Below are positions 36,102-45,508 of a stretch of DNA of 64,000 nt, piece after piece. Position 1 is the first letter of the stretch; the number at the start of each line of letters is the position of its first letter. A program made the translations under genes and the position numbers. The notes below the pieces were generated by a model. The model did not search any database. It was not told the origin of the DNA and was given only the letters and a program-made list of their open reading frames with translations. Location: NCBI RefSeq assembly GCF_015476235.1, contig NZ_CP064338.1, positions 2,232,001 through 2,296,000 of the forward strand, in the 5' to 3' direction. Source of the DNA: Caldimonas thermodepolymerans. GTDB lineage: Bacteria; Pseudomonadota; Gammaproteobacteria; Burkholderiales; Burkholderiaceae_C.

Positions 36102-37490
36102 TCAGCCCCGCAGTTCGACGGTGAAGCAGGTGCCGTCGAACGCCGGGCGGCTGGCCACGCGGATGCGGCCGCCCATCCCCTCGACCACCTCCTTCACGAT
36201 GGCCAGGCCCAGGCCGGTGCCCTCGTGCTCGCGCACGTCCGCGCGGTCGCCGCGCCAGAACGGCTCGAAGATCAGCTCGCCCTGCGCCTCCGGGATGCCG
36301 TCGCCGTCGTCGCACACCTGGATGACGACGCCCGCATCCTGGGTCTCCACCTTCACCTCGATGCTGCGTCCGCCATAGCGCAGCGCGTTGTCGAGGAGGT
36401 TGGACACCACCTCCCCCAGCCAGACCGGGTGCGCGCGCGCCCACGCCTGGTCGGGCGCCTCCAGCGACACCTGCTTGCCCTCGGAGTCGGCACGCAGCAG
36501 CAGCGGCTCGGCCGCTTCGCGGATCACCGGCAGCACGTCGATGGGCTGCAGCTCGCCCGAGGCCAGGTTGCGCAGCGCCGATTCCGAGCGCGCCAGGTTG
36601 AGCAGCTGGCCGATCAGGCGCGACATGCGCTCGGCCGAGCCGACCAGGACCTGCAGCAGCGCCTGGGTGCCGCGGTCCGCGCCCGCGCCGCGCAGCTCCT
36701 GCTGCAGCTGCTGCGCCAGCACGCGCACCCCGGCCACCGGCGTGCGCAGCTGGTGCGCCGCGTCGGCGACGAAGCGGCGCTGCAGTTCGACCGAGCGCGC
36801 CACGTTGCCCAGCAGCGTGTTGATGCGCTCGATCAGCGGCACCGCCTCGGCGGGCACGTCCCCCAGCGGCAGCGGCCGCAGGTCGCGCGGGTCGCGCCGC
36901 TCGACCTCGCCGGCGATGCGGGCCAGCGGCGCCACGCCGCGGCGGATGCCCCAGGCCAGCAGCACGAACGTGAGGCTGCCCAGCAGCACGGTGGGCACCA
37001 GGATGGCCAGCTGCACCTCGCGCACGAGGTCGGAGCGCTTGCGCTTGGTCTCGATCACCACCACCGTGACGTAGGTCTCGAGCATCGGCGAGCGGATCGA
37101 GTACATCGCACCGCGCACCGGTTCCTGGCCGTACATCGCATCGAACACCTCGGGCGCGTCGAAGCTGCCGCTGCGATCCTGCGGCAACGGCAGGTCGCCC
37201 GAGCCGGCGAGGATGTTGCCGGCCGCATCGATGACCATGAACGCGTTGCGGTCCGAGCTGTGACGCGCGAGCAGCTGCTGCGCCTGGGTGCTCAGTTCGA
37301 GCAGCGGGCCACGGTCGGTCCAGTAGATCTGGGTGGCGATCGCGCTGGCCTCGTCCTGCAGGCTGCGGTCGTAGGCGGTGTCGCCGGCGTAGCTTGCCAG
37401 CCGGAACGCGCCATAGGCGGCCACCACCACGCCGAGCAGCCAGACCCACAGCAGCGGGCCCAGCAGCTGCGAACGCAGGCTGGGGTTCAT
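36102..37490 (-). CDS. Two-component sensor histidine kinase (TctE-like)
   Basis: 462-residue membrane kinase. First helix at about 10-30, a periplasmic 2CSK-type sensor of some 130 residues (YDRSLQDEASAIATQIYW at its start), second helix at 165-185, HAMP-like segment, then the phospho-acceptor box FVADAAHQLRTPVAGVRVLA and ATP-binding boxes (VVSNLLDNALRYGG, VCDDGDGIPEAQ, GTGLGLAIVKEVVEGMGG). Similarity to tricarboxylate sensor TctE is in the sensor-domain class. The ligand is not deducible and no transporter is adjacent. It lies 15 bases after the response regulator on the same strand. Confidence 0.9.
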   Translation of the reverse strand: MNPSLRSQLLGPLLWVWLLGVVVAAYGAFRLASYAGDTAYDRSLQDEASAIATQIYWTDRGPLLELSTQAQQLLARHSSDRNAFMVIDAAGNILAGSGDLPLPQDRSGSFDAPEVFDAMYGQEPVRGAMYSIRSPMLETYVTVVVIETKRKRSDLVREVQLAILVPTVLLGSLTFVLLAWGIRRGVAPLARIAGEVERRDPRDLRPLPLGDVPAEAVPLIERINTLLGNVARSVELQRRFVADAAHQLRTPVAGVRVLAQQLQQELRGAGADRGTQALLQVLVGSAERMSRLIGQLLNLARSESALRNLASGELQPIDVLPVIREAAEPLLLRADSEGKQVSLEAPDQAWARAHPVWLGEVVSNLLDNALRYGGRSIEVKVETQDAGVVIQVCDDGDGIPEAQGELIFEPFWRGDRADVREHEGTGLGLAIVKEVVEGMGGRIRVASRPAFDGTCFTVELRG

Positions 37491-37505
37491 CAGCTCAGGC
37501 CGTCG

Positions 37506-38216
37506 TCACGCCTGGGTCGGGGCCGGCGCGGAGGCGGCATCGGAAGGGGGCGCGGCCGCTTCCATCAGGTAGCCGAAGCCGCGCACGGTCTTGATCGTCA
37601 CGCCCAGATCGGCGAAGCGCTTGCGCAGGCGGTGGATGTAGACCTCGACCGAGTTCTCGCTGAAGTCGGTCTCCCAGCTCGACAGCGTGGAGACGATGTG
37701 GTCCTTGGGCACGACGCGCCCGGCGCGCGCCATCAGCAGCTCGGTCAGCGCCTGTTCGCGCGGGCTCAGGTGCACGCGCTCGCCGCGCCAGCGCAGCTCG
37801 CGGTGCCGGATGTCCAGCTCCAGGTCGCCCAGCACCAGCCGGTCCTCGGCACGGCCGGCCGCGCGCCGCACCAGCGCGCGCACGCGCGCCACCAGCTCGG
37901 GCAGGTCGAAGGGCTTGACGAGGTAGTCGTCCGCCCCGCTGTCCAGGCCCTGCACGCGGTCGCTCAGCTCGTCGCGCGCGGTCAGGATCAGCACCGGCAG
38001 GCGTGCGCCGCGACTGCGCCAGTGACGCAGCACCTCCATGCCGTCGCGCCGGGGCAGGCCCAGGTCGAGCACCGCCAGGTCGTACTGCGTGATCAGGCCC
38101 TCGGCGCAGGCCGACATCCCGTCGCCCAACGTGTCGACCTGCCAGCCCTCGCGCTGGAGCGCCCGGGCCACGCCGAAGCTGAGTGCGGGATCGTCTTCAA
38201 CCAGGAGAATTCTCAT
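37506..38216 (-). CDS. OmpR-family response regulator (TctD-like)
   Basis: 236-residue regulator. Receiver domain with acidic pocket (LLVEDDPALSFGVARAL), phospho-acceptor Asp in YDLAVLDLGLPRRDGMEVL and Lys in DYLVKPFDLPELVARV. The C-terminal winged helix includes LSPREQALTELLMARAG and VEVYIHRLRKRFADLGV. A short Ala/Pro-rich tail follows. Partner of the kinase immediately downstream. Confidence 0.93.
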   Translation of the reverse strand: MRILLVEDDPALSFGVARALQREGWQVDTLGDGMSACAEGLITQYDLAVLDLGLPRRDGMEVLRHWRSRGARLPVLILTARDELSDRVQGLDSGADDYLVKPFDLPELVARVRALVRRAAGRAEDRLVLGDLELDIRHRELRWRGERVHLSPREQALTELLMARAGRVVPKDHIVSTLSSWETDFSENSVEVYIHRLRKRFADLGVTIKTVRGFGYLMEAAAPPSDAASAPAPTQA

Positions 38217-38333
38217 GACTGACTGCTGCTAGACGTGATCGGCAGCTATTGTGCCGCCGCGGAAATACCCCCCTGGCTGATGAAAACGCTGACCCCGGGG
38301 GCTCCTGCGTGCGCTTTTCGGCACCCGGAACGC

Positions 38334-38358
38334 AAAAAGCCGGCACGGGGCCGGCTTT
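38334..38358 (-). terminator. Terminator of sodB
   Basis: AAAGCCGGC (38336-38344) and GCCGGCTTT (38350-38358) with loop ACGGG. On the minus strand the second arm is followed by a run of T (complement of the A run at 38334-38338), just 20-40 bases beyond the sodB stop. Confidence 0.85.
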
Positions 38359-38379
38359 GCTGTGCGGGTGACGCGCGCC

Positions 38380-38961
38380 TCAGGCGAAGTTGGCCTGGAC
38401 GAAGTCCCAGTTCACGAGATGGTTCAGGAAGGTCTCGACGAACTTCGGACGCAGGTTGCGGTGGTCGATGTAGTAGGCGTGCTCCCACACGTCGATCGTC
38501 AGCAGCGGCTTGTCCTCGGTGGTCAGCGGGGTCGCGGCGTTGCTGGTGTTGACGATGTCGACCGAGCCGTCCGGCTTCTTGACCAGCCAGGTCCAGCCCG
38601 AACCGAAGTTGCCGACCGCGCTCTTGGTGAAGGCTTCCTTGAAGGCGGCGTAGCTGCCCCACTTCTTGTTGATCGCCTCGGCCAGCGCGCCGGTGGGCTC
38701 GCCGCCGCCGTTGGGCTTCATGCAGTTCCAGAAGAACGTGTGGTTCCACACCTGACCGGCGTTGTTGAAAATGCCGCCGCTGGACTTCTTGACGATCTCC
38801 TCCAGCGACATGTTCTCGAACTCGGTGCCCTTGATCAGGTTGTTCAGGTTCACGACATAGGCGTTGTGGTGCTTGTCGTGGTGAAACTCGAGCGTTTCCT
38901 TGCTCATGTAGGGCTGCAGCGCATCGTGGGGATACGGCAGCGGAGGCAGGGTGTGTTCCAT
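38380..38961 (-). CDS. sodB: Iron superoxide dismutase
   Basis: 193-residue cytoplasmic Fe-type SOD. Start at 38961 ([15 protein letters not shown]); the longer frame upstream is unsupported. Metal ligands are visible in [22 protein letters not shown], and [13 protein letters not shown]. The Gln of [14 protein letters not shown] is the Fe-type second-sphere residue. Has its own terminator; ribosome site AAGGAAGAACGAC is upstream. Confidence 0.96.
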   Translation of the reverse strand: MEHTLPPLPYPHDALQPYMSKETLEFHHDKHHNAYVVNLNNLIKGTEFENMSLEEIVKKSSGGIFNNAGQVWNHTFFWNCMKPNGGGEPTGALAEAINKKWGSYAAFKEAFTKSAVGNFGSGWTWLVKKPDGSVDIVNTSNAATPLTTEDKPLLTIDVWEHAYYIDHRNLRPKFVETFLNHLVNWDFVQANFA

Positions 38962-39034
38962 GTCGTTCTTCCTTTCTGTGGGTGGAGTAGAGTGTGAATT
39001 CCGGCTCGGATTGTAGGCAGCTGGCGAATTCCCT

Positions 39035-40348
39035 TCAGGCATTGCCCCGACGGACCTCGCGGACCTCGGCGTCCAGCCGCCCGTCGGCCAGCACGGCCTG
39101 GACCCGGTCGCCCGCATGCACGCCGCGTGCCGAGACGATGGCCTGGCCCTGCGCGTCGGTCAGGTAGGCGTAGCCGCGCTGCAGCACGCGGTCGGGGTTG
39201 ACGCCCTCCAGGCGCGCGCCCAGCGTGTCCAGCCGGGCCGCAAGCTGCTGGCGCCGGTTGGCCACCGCCCGCTCGAGCCGCTGCGCCAGGCGCTGCGCGC
39301 GCTGGCGGGCCAGCTCGACGCTGCGCACCGGCGCGGCCTGCAGGCGCAGCGCCAGCCCCTGCAGCCCCTGCTGCATGCGCGACAGCACCTGCGCCGGGCG
39401 GGCCAGCCGCAGCCCGGCATGGTCGACGCGCTGCGCCTCGCGCTCGAGCCGGCGCTGCACGCACCGCTGCATCGTCACCGCCATGCCCTGCAGCTCGGCC
39501 AGGCACTCCTCGCGCAGCGGCGCGGCCAGCTCGGCGGCGGCGGTCGGGGTCGGTGCGCGCAGGTCGGCGGCGAAGTCGGCGATCGTGAAGTCGGTCTCGT
39601 GGCCGACGCCGCACACCACCGGCAGCGGGCAGGCAGCGATCGCCCGCGCGACGCGCTCGTCATTGAACGACCAGAGGTCCTCCAGCGAGCCGCCGCCGCG
39701 GCAGACGATCAGCGTGTCGACCTCGCGGCGCGCGCCGGCCAGTTCGATCGCGCGCACCAGCTCCTCGGGCGCCTGGGCCCCCTGCACGCTGGCCGGGTAG
39801 ACGATCACCCCGACGTGCGGCGCACGCCGCGCCAGCGCGGTCAGCACGTCGCGCAGTGCCGCGGCGTTCAGCGAGGTCACCACGCCGACCGCGCGCGGGT
39901 AGGCCGGCAGCGGGCGCTTGCGTGCCGGGTCGAACAGGCCCTCGGCCTCGAGCCGGGCCTTCAGGCGCAGGAACTGCTCGTACAGCGCCCCCTGCCCGGC
40001 CGGGCGCATGGCCTCGACGACCAGCTGCAGGTCGCCGCGGGCGTGGTACAGCGCCAGCCGCCCGCGCACCTCGACCAGCTGGCCCTCGCGCGGCACGAAA
40101 TCCAGCATCGCGGCGGCGCGGCGGAACATCGCGCAGCGCACCAGCGCCGGCTCGACGGCCTGGTCGTCCTTGAGCGAGAAGTAGCAATGGCCGCTCGGCG
40201 CCCGGTTGAAGCCGGACAGCTCCCCCTGCACGGTGACCAGGGCGAAGCGCGCCTGCAGCGCGTCGGCCACGGCGTTCAGCAGCGCCGCGACGGTGTAGAC
40301 CTGGCGCGGCTGGCGCAGGCCGATGGAAGGGGAAACGCGGTCGATCAT
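39035..40348 (-). CDS. xseA: Exodeoxyribonuclease VII large subunit
   Basis: 437-residue subunit of a single-strand DNA exonuclease. N-terminal OB-fold ([20 protein letters not shown]), then the catalytic core with [35 protein letters not shown] and [14 protein letters not shown], a coiled-coil segment with many Gln/Arg (about 270-380), and a short C-terminal domain. Lies upstream of sodB on the same strand but with a 73-base gap. xseB is not in the window. Confidence 0.95.
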   Translation of the reverse strand: MIDRVSPSIGLRQPRQVYTVAALLNAVADALQARFALVTVQGELSGFNRAPSGHCYFSLKDDQAVEPALVRCAMFRRAAAMLDFVPREGQLVEVRGRLALYHARGDLQLVVEAMRPAGQGALYEQFLRLKARLEAEGLFDPARKRPLPAYPRAVGVVTSLNAAALRDVLTALARRAPHVGVIVYPASVQGAQAPEELVRAIELAGARREVDTLIVCRGGGSLEDLWSFNDERVARAIAACPLPVVCGVGHETDFTIADFAADLRAPTPTAAAELAAPLREECLAELQGMAVTMQRCVQRRLEREAQRVDHAGLRLARPAQVLSRMQQGLQGLALRLQAAPVRSVELARQRAQRLAQRLERAVANRRQQLAARLDTLGARLEGVNPDRVLQRGYAYLTDAQGQAIVSARGVHAGDRVQAVLADGRLDAEVREVRRGNA

Positions 40349-40711
40349 GCGGCGAGCCCAGGCGTGATGCGGGTTCAGAACTCCACAACCGCGCCAATAC
40401 GCCGCTGGCGAGCAGGTTTGGCCGTCACGAGCCCGTCACGTTCGTGCAAGTTGTTGATATACAAGGAAAATCTCCTGCCCAATCATGCAGCAATTTGTTC
40501 TCCCCCGCGTCAATCTGCGCCTTGCAGCCCGGTGGCGACAACTTGCCCACAAAGTTATCCACAGCAAGAGTGGATTGCGTCCGGTTCGCGTACGGCGTCA
40601 CGCCGGGATCGGCCGAGGGATCGTCCGGGCGGGTCGGCAGCGCCGCCATGGGCGGGCTTCGCGCCATAATCGCCCCCACGTTTTCCGTGACTCACGAGAG
40701 GGGAGTAAGGA
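40349..40711. other. xseA-exbB divergent intergenic region with DnaA boxes
   Basis: No gene supported. A perfect DnaA box TTATCCACA (40555-40563) follows a related TTGCCCACA (40543-40551) in the same orientation, 12 bases apart. Further left is TTGTTGATATACAA (40452-40465), an inverted repeat in an AT-rich patch that may be a promoter or operator. The start of exbB has a strong ribosome site (GAGGGGAGTAAGG). Confidence 0.6.
40543..40563 (+). promoter_or_regulatory. Tandem DnaA-box-like sites
   Basis: TTGCCCACA and TTATCCACA in direct orientation, start-to-start distance 12 bases. The second equals the consensus DnaA box. The setting (upstream of a transport gene, no AT-rich unwinding region or partition genes) argues against an origin and for titration or transcription control by DnaA. 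Confidence 0.5.
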
Positions 40712-41341
40712 TTGTTCTCGATCATACAAGCCGCCGGCTGGCCGATCTGGCCCCTGATCCTGTGTTCCATCGTCGCGCTGGCGCTGATCATCGAACGCTT
40801 CTCCAGCCTGCGTGAATCGCGCATCGCGCCGCCCAAGCTGCTCGACGAGGTCATCTCGGTCACCCGCTCCAGCCTGCCCGCCCCCGACGTGGTGAACAAG
40901 CTGGCGGAGAACTCGCTGCTCGGGCGGGTGCTGGCCACCGGGCTGCGCGCGGTGATCGCCGATCCGCGCATTCCCGAGCACACCCTGCGCAACACCTTCG
41001 AGACCGCGGGCCGCGCCGCGGTGCACCAGATGGAGCGCTACCTGAACACGCTTGGCACCATCGCCGCCGCCGCCCCGCTGCTGGGCCTGCTCGGCACGGT
41101 GATCGGGATGATCGAGATCTTCGCGTCGCAAGGCGGCGCCACCGGCTCCAACCCCCAGCAGCTGGCGCACGGCATCTCGGTGGCGCTGTACAACACCGCC
41201 TTCGCGCTGATGATCGCGATCCCGTCGCTGATGTTCTACCGCTACTTCCGCGGCAAGGTCGACGAGTACATCCTCGACCTCGAACAGGCGGCCGAGCGCA
41301 TGGTGCCGCACCTGCTGCGCTTCACCGTCGACCACCGCTGA
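40712..41341 (+). CDS. exbB: MotA/TolQ/ExbB proton channel family protein
   Basis: 209-residue inner-membrane protein starting with TTG at 40712, supported by the strong ribosome site in front. Helix 1 is WPIWPLILCSIVALALIIERF. The paired helices LNTLGTIAAAAPLLGLLGTV and ISVALYNTAFALMIAIPSLMFY carry the family's conserved small and polar residues. With the next gene it should form an energy-transducing complex driven by the proton motive force, acting either with a TonB-type partner not seen here or in envelope stability. Confidence 0.93.
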   Translation: MFSIIQAAGWPIWPLILCSIVALALIIERFSSLRESRIAPPKLLDEVISVTRSSLPAPDVVNKLAENSLLGRVLATGLRAVIADPRIPEHTLRNTFETAGRAAVHQMERYLNTLGTIAAAAPLLGLLGTVIGMIEIFASQGGATGSNPQQLAHGISVALYNTAFALMIAIPSLMFYRYFRGKVDEYILDLEQAAERMVPHLLRFTVDHR

Positions 41342-41366
41342 GCCGGTGCAGCGCAAGGAGAGCGCG

Positions 41367-41795
41367 ATGGCGATGAACTTCCACCACCGCCGCAGCGAGG
41401 AACCGGAGATCAACCTGATCCCGTTCATCGACGTGCTGCTGGTGATCCTGATCTTCCTGATGCTGACGACCACCTACTCCAAGTTCACCGAGCTGAAGGT
41501 GAACCTGCCGGTGGCCGATGCGGAGAAGCTGCGCGACCATCCGAAGGAGCTCATCGTCTCGGTCGCGGCCGACGGCCGCTATGCAGTCAACCGCAAGCCC
41601 GTCGAGGGTCGCAGCGTCGACCTGCTGGCCGCCGAGATGCGCGCGGCCGCCGGCAACGGCGAGAACACCGTGGTGATCGTCTCGGCCGACGCCACCGCGG
41701 CGCACCAGAGCGTGATCAACGTGATGGACGCCGCCCGGCGCGCGGGGCTGAGCCAGCTGACCTTCGCCACCCAGGCCTCCGGCGGCGCGCGCTGA
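41367..41795 (+). CDS. exbD: ExbD/TolR family biopolymer transport protein
   Basis: 142-residue partner of ExbB. ATG at 41367 follows AAGGAG (41355-41360). Features: NLIPFIDVLLVILIFLMLTT, with the essential Asp in the membrane helix, and a periplasmic domain ending RRAGLSQLTFATQ. It lies 25 bases after exbB. The exbBD-lpxK order is typical for Burkholderiales and suggests a role linked to envelope biogenesis. Confidence 0.94.
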   Translation: MAMNFHHRRSEEPEINLIPFIDVLLVILIFLMLTTTYSKFTELKVNLPVADAEKLRDHPKELIVSVAADGRYAVNRKPVEGRSVDLLAAEMRAAAGNGENTVVIVSADATAAHQSVINVMDAARRAGLSQLTFATQASGGAR

Positions 41796-41833
41796 CGGCG
41801 CTGCGCGCCTTCCCCGGGGTCCCTCTTTTCACC

Positions 41834-42847
41834 ATGTCGTGGCGGCAACGTGTCCAGGCGGCCTGGCTGCAGCGCGGGCCGATGGCCTGCGCGCTGCTGC
41901 CGCTGGCCGGGCTCTATGCCGCCGCCGTCCGGCTGCGCCAGGCCTTGTACGCCACCGGCCTGCGGCGGCGCGAGCGCCTGCCGGTGCCGGTGGTGGTGGT
42001 CGGCAACGTGATCGCCGGCGGTGCCGGCAAGACACCCACCGTGATCGCGGTCGTGCAGCACCTGCAACGGCGCGGCGAACGCCCGGGCATCGTCTCGCGC
42101 GGCTACGGCGGGCGTCGCCACGAGGTGCCGCACGAGGTGCAGCCGGACAGCCCGGCTGCCGAGGTCGGCGACGAACCACGCCTGATGGCCCGCCGCACCG
42201 GGGTCCCGGTGGTGGTCGGCGCCGACCGGGTGGCCGCCGCGCGCGCGCTGCTGCAGGCGCACCCCGACACCACGGTGATCGTCAGCGACGACGGCCTGCA
42301 GCACCTGCGGCTGGCGCGCGACGTGGAGATCCTGGTGTTCGACGAGCGCGGTGCCGGCAACGGCTGGTGGCTGCCGGCCGGGCCGCTGCGCGAAAGCGCC
42401 GCGCGCCGCGCCGACCTGCTGCTGTACAACGCCCCGGTGCCGTCGACGCCGCGCCCCGGCTTCGTCGCGACGCGCCGGCTGGGCGACGCGGTGCCGCTGG
42501 CGGCCTGGCGTGCCGGAGACCGCCAAGGCCTGCCGCTGCCGCAACTGGCCGCGCGCCGGGTGCTGGCCGCGGCCGGCATCGCCCACCCCGAACGCTTCTT
42601 CGCGATGCTGGAAGCACTGGGCCTGCGCCCCGAGCGCCTGCCGCTGCCCGACCACGCCGCGCTGGACCCCCTGCCCTGGTGCGGCTGGGACGGCGACGTC
42701 ATCCTGGTGACGGAAAAGGACGCAGTGAAACTGGATGCTGCAACCGACCCGCGCCTGCATGTCGTGGCGCTAGACTTTGAGCCCGATCCCGCCTTCTTTG
42801 CGGCGCTCGACCGGCTGCTGCCGGCATCTTCCGCGCCCGCCCGATGA
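41834..42847 (+). CDS. lpxK: Tetraacyldisaccharide 4'-kinase (lipid A)
   Basis: 337-residue membrane-associated kinase that phosphorylates the 4' position of the lipid A disaccharide. N-terminal hydrophobic anchor (PMACALLPLAGLYAAAV), Walker A VGNVIAGGAGKTPTVIAV, then VSRGYGGRRHEVP, DEPRLMARRTGVPVVVG and VIVSDDGLQHLRLARDVEI. Followed by ycaR and kdsB, which together supply lipopolysaccharide precursors. Confidence 0.95.
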   Translation: MSWRQRVQAAWLQRGPMACALLPLAGLYAAAVRLRQALYATGLRRRERLPVPVVVVGNVIAGGAGKTPTVIAVVQHLQRRGERPGIVSRGYGGRRHEVPHEVQPDSPAAEVGDEPRLMARRTGVPVVVGADRVAAARALLQAHPDTTVIVSDDGLQHLRLARDVEILVFDERGAGNGWWLPAGPLRESAARRADLLLYNAPVPSTPRPGFVATRRLGDAVPLAAWRAGDRQGLPLPQLAARRVLAAAGIAHPERFFAMLEALGLRPERLPLPDHAALDPLPWCGWDGDVILVTEKDAVKLDAATDPRLHVVALDFEPDPAFFAALDRLLPASSAPAR

Positions 42848-42859
42848 GGATGCTTTTCC

Positions 42860-43066
42860 ATGGACACCCGATTGCTCGAACTGCTCGTCTGCCCGGTCTG
42901 CAAGGGCCCGCTGGAGCACGATCGCGAGGCGCATGAGCTGATCTGCCGCGCCGACCACCTGGCCTATCCGATCCGCGACGGCATTCCGGTGATGCTGGAG
43001 TCCGAAGCCCGCGACCTCGACGCCACCGCCGCGGCCGCCCCAGCGACGCCGGGGACCGCGGCATGA
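42860..43066 (+). CDS. Trm112/YcaR family protein
   Basis: 68-residue protein with CPVCKGPL and [15 protein letters not shown]-type features (here [18 protein letters not shown]). Only the first CxxC pair is present, plus one cysteine in ELICRAD. The family contains Trm112-like zinc-binding activators; in bacteria the role is unclear. The stop overlaps the kdsB start (ATGA), and this gene pair is conserved between lpxK and kdsB in proteobacteria. Confidence 0.88.
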   Translation: MDTRLLELLVCPVCKGPLEHDREAHELICRADHLAYPIRDGIPVMLESEARDLDATAAAAPATPGTAA

Positions 43067-43827
43067 GCTTCACGGTCCTGATCCCCGCCCGGCTCGCCTC
43101 CACCCGCCTGCCGAACAAGCCGCTGGCCGACCTGGGCGGCCTGCCGATGGTCGTGCGCGTCGCGCAGCAGGCCTGCAAGAGCCGCGCCCAGCGCGTGGTG
43201 GTCGCGGCCGACGACGAGCGGGTCGCGCAGGCCTGCCGCAGCCACGGGGTCGAGGTCGTGATGACCCGCCCCGACCATGCCACCGGCAGCGACCGCCTGG
43301 CCGAGGCCTGCGAGCAGCTCGGGCTGGACGGCGGCGAGGTGGTCGTCAACGTGCAGGGCGACGAGCCGATGATCGACCCGGCGCTGATCGACGCCTGCGC
43401 CGACGTGCTGAGCCGCCGCATCGGTTGCGTGATGAGCACCGCCGCGCACCCGATCGAGGACATCGCCGAGTTCACCAGCACCAACGTGGTGAAGGTGGTC
43501 TGCGACGCCATGGGGCGCGCGCTGTACTTCTCGCGCGCGCCGCTGCCCTGGTGGCGCGACGGCTACCGCGACGGCATCGGGCGCCTGAGCTCGCCCGCGC
43601 CGCTGCGTCACATCGGCATCTACGGCTATCACGCCGGCTTCCTGCGCCGTTTCCCGACGCTGGCGCAGAGTCCGCTGGAGATCACCGAATCGCTGGAGCA
43701 GCTGCGCGTGCTGTGGCACGGCGAGCGCATCGCGGTGCACGTGACCGACGTGCGCCCGGGCCCCGGCGTCGACACCCCGGAGGACCTGGCCCGGGTGCAG
43801 GCGTATTTCGACACGCTGCGTGCGTAA
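43063..43827 (+). CDS. kdsB: 3-deoxy-manno-octulosonate cytidylyltransferase
   Basis: 254-residue CMP-Kdo synthetase activating Kdo for the lipopolysaccharide core. Motifs: [20 protein letters not shown], the acceptor region [30 protein letters not shown] and [15 protein letters not shown]. Translation is coupled to ycaR by a four-base overlap. Followed after 102 bases by adk. Confidence 0.96.
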   Translation: MSFTVLIPARLASTRLPNKPLADLGGLPMVVRVAQQACKSRAQRVVVAADDERVAQACRSHGVEVVMTRPDHATGSDRLAEACEQLGLDGGEVVVNVQGDEPMIDPALIDACADVLSRRIGCVMSTAAHPIEDIAEFTSTNVVKVVCDAMGRALYFSRAPLPWWRDGYRDGIGRLSSPAPLRHIGIYGYHAGFLRRFPTLAQSPLEITESLEQLRVLWHGERIAVHVTDVRPGPGVDTPEDLARVQAYFDTLRA

Positions 43828-44583
<756 letters not shown>

Positions 44584-44607
44584 ACGCTCACGCGCCCCTT
44601 TGGTCCT

Positions 44608-44635
44608 GACACGGCCGCCTGCGGGCGGCCGTGTC
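44608..44635. terminator. Bidirectional hairpin between adk and ridA
   Basis: Twelve-base arms GACACGGCCGCC (44608-44619) and GGCGGCCGTGTC (44624-44635) with loop TGCG. GC-rich, followed by GCTTT on the plus strand. It separates the converging adk transcript and the long leftward aminobenzoate operon. Confidence 0.82.
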
Positions 44636-44639
44636 GCTT

Positions 44640-45041
44640 TCAGCCCGCCTCGTCGGGGATGACGGCGGTGACCTCGATCTCGACCTTGGCGCGGTCCTCC
44701 ATCAGCGCCGAGACCTCCACCGCGGTCATCGCCGCGTTGTAGCTGCCGATGATCTCGCGGTAGGCCGCGCCGATCTCCTTGTTGCGCGCCAGGTACTCGC
44801 GCTTGTCGGTCACGTACCAGGTCATGCGCACGATGTGCTCCGGCCTGGCGCCGGCCTCGGCCAGCACCGCGACCACGTTCTGCAGGGCCTGCCGGGCCTG
44901 CCCGGCCAGGTCGTCGGTGTGGAACACGCCTTCGGCATCCCAGCCGACCATGCCGGCCACGAACACCATCTGGCCCCTGGCCAGCACGCCGTTGGCGTAG
45001 CCGCGCGGGCGCGGCCACCCGGGGGGAAGCAGGACTAGCAT
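44640..45041 (-). CDS. RidA/YjgF family enamine-imine deaminase
   Basis: 133-residue RidA-fold protein. The ATG at 45041 shares one base with the preceding thioesterase stop (TGATG); a GTG one codon earlier is less likely. Core: VFVAGMVGWDAEG, RQALQNVVAVLAEAGARPEH and the C-terminal EDRAKVEIEVTAVIP with the arginine expected to bind the carboxylate. RidA proteins hydrolyse reactive enamines and imines. Downstream of a 2-aminobenzoyl-CoA monooxygenase/reductase it may remove the amino group from the ring-reduced product. That specific role is inferred; the operon position is seen. Confidence 0.85.
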   Translation of the reverse strand: MLVLLPPGWPRPRGYANGVLARGQMVFVAGMVGWDAEGVFHTDDLAGQARQALQNVVAVLAEAGARPEHIVRMTWYVTDKREYLARNKEIGAAYREIIGSYNAAMTAVEVSALMEDRAKVEIEVTAVIPDEAG

Positions 45042-45508
45042 CACGTGTCTCCAGTCGATGAGGGTGCGTCGCGCACGAACCGCCCCAGCGCCGCGCGCAC
45101 GTCGTCGGGCAGCGGGATCGCGCGGTGCGTCTCGAGCGAGGTCGACACCAGCACCTGGCGCGCGCGCACGCGCGCCTCGTCTCCATGCCGGCAGCCAAGC
45201 TGCAGCGTCAGCGACGCCCCGCCGATGCGCTCGACCGACAGCCCCAGCGTCACGGTCTCGCCCATGCGGCTGGGCGCGCTGAACTCGCAGTTCAGGCTCA
45301 CGGTCGGCAAGCCGGTGCGCCTGGGCCCCAGCAGCGAGGCGTACTCGATGCCGAGCCCTTCGGTGAACCAGTCCTCGACCAGGTCGTTGAACATCACCAG
45401 GTATTGCGGGAAGAAGACGATGCCCGCCGGGTCGCAGTGCGCGAAGCGGATCAGGCGTTCACGCTCGAAGGCGTGGCGGATGGCCGTGTGAGTCATCTCG
45501 TTGGTCAT
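45041..45508 (-). CDS. 4-hydroxybenzoyl-CoA thioesterase-like hotdog protein
   Basis: 155-residue hotdog thioesterase. Start at 45508 (MTNEMTHTAIRH) overlaps the livF stop by four bases. The signature FAHCDPAGIVFFPQYL contains the catalytic Asp of the 4-hydroxybenzoyl-CoA thioesterase class. In a CoA-dependent aromatic pathway it may release CoA from dead-end or over-accumulated thioesters rather than act in the main route. Substrate unknown. Confidence 0.87.
   Translation of the reverse strand: MTNEMTHTAIRHAFERERLIRFAHCDPAGIVFFPQYLVMFNDLVEDWFTEGLGIEYASLLGPRRTGLPTVSLNCEFSAPSRMGETVTLGLSVERIGGASLTLQLGCRHGDEARVRARQVLVSTSLETHRAIPLPDDVRAALGRFVRDAPSSTGDT

Noticed and set aside
40543-40563. A replication origin at the DnaA boxes
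   Set aside because: Only two boxes, no AT-rich unwinding segment and no dnaA, dnaN, gidA or par genes nearby.
40444-40815. Open frame of 123 codons across the DnaA boxes into exbB
   Set aside because: It overlaps the well-supported exbB start out of phase and has no recognisable content.
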